Source: Fimenecus sp052169395 (GTDB lineage Bacteria; Bacillota; Clostridia; Oscillospirales; Acutalibacteraceae). Taken from it: a DNA stretch of 64,000 bases. Under the pieces are notes generated by a model. That model saw only the letters and a program-made list of their open reading frames with translations, was not told where the DNA came from and made no database searches. Location: positions 496,001 through 560,000 of the forward strand of contig JBQNCN010000001.1 in NCBI GenBank assembly GCA_052169395.1, read 5' to 3'. The position numbers and the translations under genes are program-made. This document shows positions 60,917 to 64,000 of this stretch, in pieces (the stretch's first letter is position 1; each line of letters opens with the position of its first letter).

Positions 60917-61783
60917 CTATATCTCATATATAGATTTTTTTGTCGGAGTTAAAAGATATGTATTTTTAAAATTCTTTTTTAATTCCGAATATGCAGACTT
61001 TGCATTTTCTTCAAGTTTATATACTCCATAAACAGATGAGCCTGAACCACTCATTACCGTACCCTGTGCACCATATTTTCTTAAAACGGATTTAATAAGC
61101 GGTCTGTCACTAAATGATATTACCTGTTCAAAAACATTAAACATATTCATACACATACGTGGCAAATCATTTCTTATATGAGCCTCAAAGCAACGCTTAA
61201 TATCAGTATGCTTAAGACCGACGGCACTATCAATCATTTGATATGCAGTGCCAGTTTCAGTACTTATGTCAGGTTTTACAAGAACAATAAAACAATCCTC
61301 ATATTGCTTTATAGGCGCTATAATTTCACCTTTATTAAGGCAAAACGCCTTTCCTCCAATTAATGAAAATGGAATATCCGCTCCGACAGAAAGACCGACT
61401 TCTGAAAGCATTATACTGTCAAGTAAATTACCATACAGTTTGTTGAGACAATATAATACACCTGCACCATCTGCAGAACCACCTGCAAGACCTGCACCAC
61501 TTGGAATGTTCTTCTTAATTGTTATTTTTATTCCTTGCTCAGAAATCGGAACATGTGCATATTTAAAAAATCTTTCGGCACATTTATAAGCAATATTGGT
61601 TTTATCAGAAGGGATATTCCCATCACAGAAAAGTTTAATTTCAGTTCCACCAGTTCTTAAAACCTCAATTTCATCAAAAAGAGAAACAGAGGTATTTATC
61701 ATAAAAAGACTATGATATCCGTCACTAAGTTTACCGGTTATATCCAAAACATAATTTATTTTTGCAGCAGCTTTTACCTTCAT
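60917..61783 (-). CDS. ispE: 4-diphosphocytidyl-2-C-methyl-D-erythritol kinase
   Basis: 288 residues. GHMP kinase of the MEP isoprenoid pathway: KAAAKINYVLDITGKLSDGYH at the start, the ATP-binding NIPSGAGLAGGSADGAGVL (about 92-110), GADIPFSLIGG, and GSGSSVYGVY. Also explains a need for IspD, likely elsewhere. AAGGAG lies upstream. 9 bp downstream of the PHP gene. Confidence 0.96.
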   Translation of the reverse strand: MKVKAAAKINYVLDITGKLSDGYHSLFMINTSVSLFDEIEVLRTGGTEIKLFCDGNIPSDKTNIAYKCAERFFKYAHVPISEQGIKITIKKNIPSGAGLAGGSADGAGVLYCLNKLYGNLLDSIMLSEVGLSVGADIPFSLIGGKAFCLNKGEIIAPIKQYEDCFIVLVKPDISTETGTAYQMIDSAVGLKHTDIKRCFEAHIRNDLPRMCMNMFNVFEQVISFSDRPLIKSVLRKYGAQGTVMSGSGSSVYGVYKLEENAKSAYSELKKNFKNTYLLTPTKKSIYEI

Positions 61784-61792
61784 TAAAACTCC

Positions 61793-62602
61793 TTAAAAAA
61801 TAGGCAAAGTAAGTGGTGTGCGATGTTCAAAAATTGTGATTTCAGAAAATCCTGCAGCCCTGATTGCAGATATAACATCTGTAAATCCAAAACAAATATC
61901 CTCTGCTCGATGAGCATCCGAACCGAAAGTTATATATTTCCCTCCCAACTCTCTAAAACGTGATATAACAGGAAACTCAGGTGAAATTTTTTTTAAAGGC
62001 TGACGCAATCCCCCCGTGTTCACCTCAAGTGCCTTATCATTTTTTACAAGAGAAAAAAGTATTCTGTCAACTTTTTCTTTAAATTTATTAAGATCTATAT
62101 CAATATTTGATTTAGAATAAAAATAACGCATAGGATAGGTCAAATGCGCCAAAATATCAAAATCGCCAAAATGGATTAGATTCATTTCCTCATTTAAATA
62201 TTCATCAAAAAGCTCTTCCGCTTCTTTTTGAGTAAAGTTCTCAAATAAACCGAAATCCTTTTGATTTCTTAAATTATGTATAGAACCTATTATCTCATCA
62301 TACTCATAGGTTGAAATGATTTTTTCGGCAATTTCAGACATATAATGAGGCTGACCAAGCTCAATTCCACGAAGCACTAAAACTTCTCCTTCAAAAGATT
62401 GTTTTGCTTTTGTCGCTTCAAAAAAGGAATTTCTTACGCGTCTTGCATAATCATATTTTTCATAGCTGTCACATTCGCAATGATCTGTTATACAAATTGA
62501 ACGAACACCCATAAGCTCTGCCTGTTCGCAAAGATACATGGCGGTATGTGTACCGTCCGGAGAATTATCTGTATGCAAATGAGTATCTACAAGTCTATTC
62601 AA
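61793..62602 (-). CDS. PHP-domain phosphatase (HisK/histidinol-phosphatase-like)
   Basis: 269 residues from TTG, AAGGAGG five bases upstream. Metal motif VDTHLHTDNSPDG (5-17), TDHCECDS, then GIELGQPHY, EIIGSIHN, HFGDFDILAHLTYPMRYF and TFGSDAHRAEDI. It could be histidinol-phosphatase, but no his genes are near; a generic phosphoesterase is possible. First gene of the ispE pair. Confidence 0.85.
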   Translation of the reverse strand: MNRLVDTHLHTDNSPDGTHTAMYLCEQAELMGVRSICITDHCECDSYEKYDYARRVRNSFFEATKAKQSFEGEVLVLRGIELGQPHYMSEIAEKIISTYEYDEIIGSIHNLRNQKDFGLFENFTQKEAEELFDEYLNEEMNLIHFGDFDILAHLTYPMRYFYSKSNIDIDLNKFKEKVDRILFSLVKNDKALEVNTGGLRQPLKKISPEFPVISRFRELGGKYITFGSDAHRAEDICFGFTDVISAIRAAGFSEITIFEHRTPLTLPIF

Positions 62603-62763
62603 TTACGCCTCCTTTTTAACTTTTATATTATACCATAAAATCTATAATTAAACATATGAAAACTTTTTCAAAAAATAATTATAAAAAACGATAAATATTA
62701 AATCTATAATTTTTTTTACTTTTATGTTAAACTATGTCTATTATTAAATAATCGGAGGAAGAA

Positions 62764-63033
62764 ATGCGTTCTATAATTACCGTTGTAGGAAAAGATACGG
62801 TCGGAATTTTAGCAAAGGTTTCATCTCTTTGTGCTGAAAAAAACGCAAATGTACTTGAGGTTACACAAAGTATTCTTTCAGATATGTTCTGTATGATAAT
62901 GCTTGTTGATATTTCAGAATTAAGCATAGGCTTTGCAGAATTTTCTGTAGCTATGGAAAATCTTGGAGTTGAAAATAATTTAAGAATTTCAGCAGTTCAC
63001 GAAGATATTTTCAATTCAATGCATAGGATATAA
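62764..63033 (+). CDS. ACT-domain protein (UPF0237 family)
   Basis: 89 residues, a lone ACT domain: ITVVGKDTVGILAKVSSLCAEKNANVLEVTQ and a second half with LVDISELSIGFAEF. Small-molecule-sensing; ligand unknown. Starts at ATG with GGAGG upstream. It is paired with the UPF0210 protein directly downstream, an arrangement conserved in Firmicutes. Confidence 0.93.
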   Translation: MRSIITVVGKDTVGILAKVSSLCAEKNANVLEVTQSILSDMFCMIMLVDISELSIGFAEFSVAMENLGVENNLRISAVHEDIFNSMHRI

Positions 63034-63034
63034 A

Positions 63035-64000
63035 ATGAATAATACTGTATTAAATACCGGCGATATTTTAGAAACAATAAATATGATTCGTGAAGAATGC
63101 CTTGATATAAGAACAGTTACAATGGGCATTTCTCTTTTGGATTGTGCCGACAGCAACGGAGAAAAAGCAAGACAAAGAATTTATGACAAAATCTGTAAAA
63201 AAGCACAAAACCTTGTATCAGTATGTCAAAGTATTGAAAGAGAATACGGAATTCCTATTATCAACAAAAGAATTTCCGTTACACCAATTTCAATGATAGC
63301 CTGTGCAAGCGGTGATGACCCCGTTCTTTATGCCAAAACGCTTGATAGGGCTGCTGAAAAGGTTGGCGTAAACTTTATAGGCGGTTATTCAGCGCTTGTT
63401 CAAAAGGGATTTGGTGCAGGAGATGAAAAATTTATTCGCTCTATTCCCGAAGCTCTTGCCTCTACCAAAAGAATTTGCAGTTCCGTAAATATCGGCTCAA
63501 CAAAAGCAGGAATAAATATGGATGCTGTAAAACTTATGGGTGAAATCGTACTCGAATGTGCCGAAAAAACAAAAAACGACGGGCTTTGGGGACCTGCAAA
63601 ACTTGTAGTATTTTGCAATGCTCCCGAAGATAATCCGTTTATGGCAGGTGCTTTTCACGGGGTTGGAGAACCTGACTGCGTTATAAATGTAGGTGTTTCA
63701 GGTCCCGGAGTTGTAAGAGCGGCTATAAAAAAAATACCTGATGCCGATATAACCGAAGTATCAGATATGGTTAAACGCACTGCGTTTAAAATTACAAGAG
63801 TGGGGCAACTTGTCGCAAAAGAAGCATCTCAAAGACTTGGTGTTCCATTTGGAATTGTAGACTTATCTTTGGCTCCTACACCTGCAATCGGCGACAGTGT
63901 TGCACATATTTTGGAAGAAATGGGCCTTGAAAAATGCGGAGCTTGCGGTACTACTGCTTGCCTTGCACTCTTAAACGATGCAGTTAAAAAAGGCGGTGTT
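63035..64000 (+). CDS. UPF0210/DUF711 (PFL-like) family protein, C-terminus beyond window
   Basis: I translated the ATG at 63035 (2 bp after the ACT gene) to the right edge: 322 codons without a stop. Sequence marks: NTGDILETINMIREECLDIRT-type start (MNNTVLNTGD, IREECLDIRTVTMGISL), RISVTPISMIA, CASGDD, NIGSTKAGINMDAV, FHGVGEPDCVINVGVSGPGVV, GTTACLALLNDAV. Typical length is about 450, so roughly 130 residues are missing. Function unknown; members resemble glycyl-radical-type folds only by name. Identity of the family is secure. Confidence 0.93.
   Translation, partial: MNNTVLNTGDILETINMIREECLDIRTVTMGISLLDCADSNGEKARQRIYDKICKKAQNLVSVCQSIEREYGIPIINKRISVTPISMIACASGDDPVLYAKTLDRAAEKVGVNFIGGYSALVQKGFGAGDEKFIRSIPEALASTKRICSSVNIGSTKAGINMDAVKLMGEIVLECAEKTKNDGLWGPAKLVVFCNAPEDNPFMAGAFHGVGEPDCVINVGVSGPGVVRAAIKKIPDADITEVSDMVKRTAFKITRVGQLVAKEASQRLGVPFGIVDLSLAPTPAIGDSVAHILEEMGLEKCGACGTTACLALLNDAVKKGGV

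Overview
The window reads as chromosomal DNA of a low-GC, AT-rich Gram-positive bacterium of the class Clostridia, most likely an uncultured gut-type Oscillospirales/Ruminococcaceae relative. Supporting this are the classical Firmicutes operon rimP-nusA-ylxR-ylxQ-infB-rbfA-nrnA-truB-ribF, Shine-Dalgarno-led genes with frequent TTG starts, a preQ1-I riboswitch ahead of queT, GAAC-N4-GTTC-type LexA boxes, NfnAB, a GH95 fucosidase and a teichoic-acid-like phosphopolymer locus. The species assignment is inference. No rRNA, IS element, prophage or CRISPR array is visible.

Layout. 1-2554: carB (cut by the left edge) and carA. 2.6-5.0 kb: a YgjP-type metallopeptidase, tRNA-His, a small autoregulated-looking HTH/membrane-protein operon and rplM-rpsI. 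5.2-8.1 kb: a DUF975 membrane protein translationally coupled to a GH95 alpha-L-fucosidase. 8.2-8.65 kb: a five-tRNA operon (Val-Asp-Phe-Gly-Cys). 8.9-11.2 kb: nadB-nadC. 11.2-13.1 kb: queT under a preQ1-I riboswitch, and an iron-type alcohol dehydrogenase. 13.2-20.8 kb: the nusA-infB operon. 20.9-21.6 kb: lexA with three operator-like sites. 21.7-22.9 kb: eroded short ORFs, an odd initiator tRNA and a tRNA-linked repeat. 22.9-27 kb: a Bcp peroxiredoxin, rlmH, walJ, a glycerophosphodiesterase, an SDR reductase and tRNA-Thr. 27-34.3 kb: a run of minus-strand genes (murA, gltX-glnS, membrane protein, a lipoprotein MltG homologue, unknown). 34.4-37.9 kb: a heterodimeric ABC exporter. 37.9-38.2 kb: a decayed cytidine deaminase gene. 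38.2-44 kb: an EF-G-like GTPase, LemA, CmpB-like, CpsB-like and AI-2E-like proteins. 43.9-46.7 kb: nfnA and an nfnB-nitroreductase fusion. 46.7-51.1 kb: a membrane methyltransferase, nadE, yfbR and a DUF4474 lipoprotein. 51.3-60.9 kb: DUF2804, then a cell-surface phosphopolymer locus (LicD, CDP-polyol phosphotransferase, TarI-like, SDR, Wzy, Wzx, a frameshifted acyltransferase, priming sugar transferase). 60.9-64 kb: ispE, a PHP phosphatase, and an ACT-domain protein with a UPF0210 protein cut by the right edge.

How the genes work together. Most of the window is housekeeping: pyrimidine precursor supply, NAD synthesis (nadB, nadC, nadE; no nadA here), translation and RNA processing, wall precursor and isoprenoid synthesis. 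The accessory part is the 52.4-60.9 kb locus, whose content predicts a polyol-phosphate or phosphocholine-type decorated surface glycan, with an acyltransferase broken at a homopolymer. Other points worth a second look are a ~130-bp sequence repeated directly behind two unrelated tRNA genes in inverted orientation, an NfnB subunit fused to a nitroreductase, an initiator tRNA with two mismatched T-stem pairs, and a terminator-like hairpin in the leader of the nusA operon.
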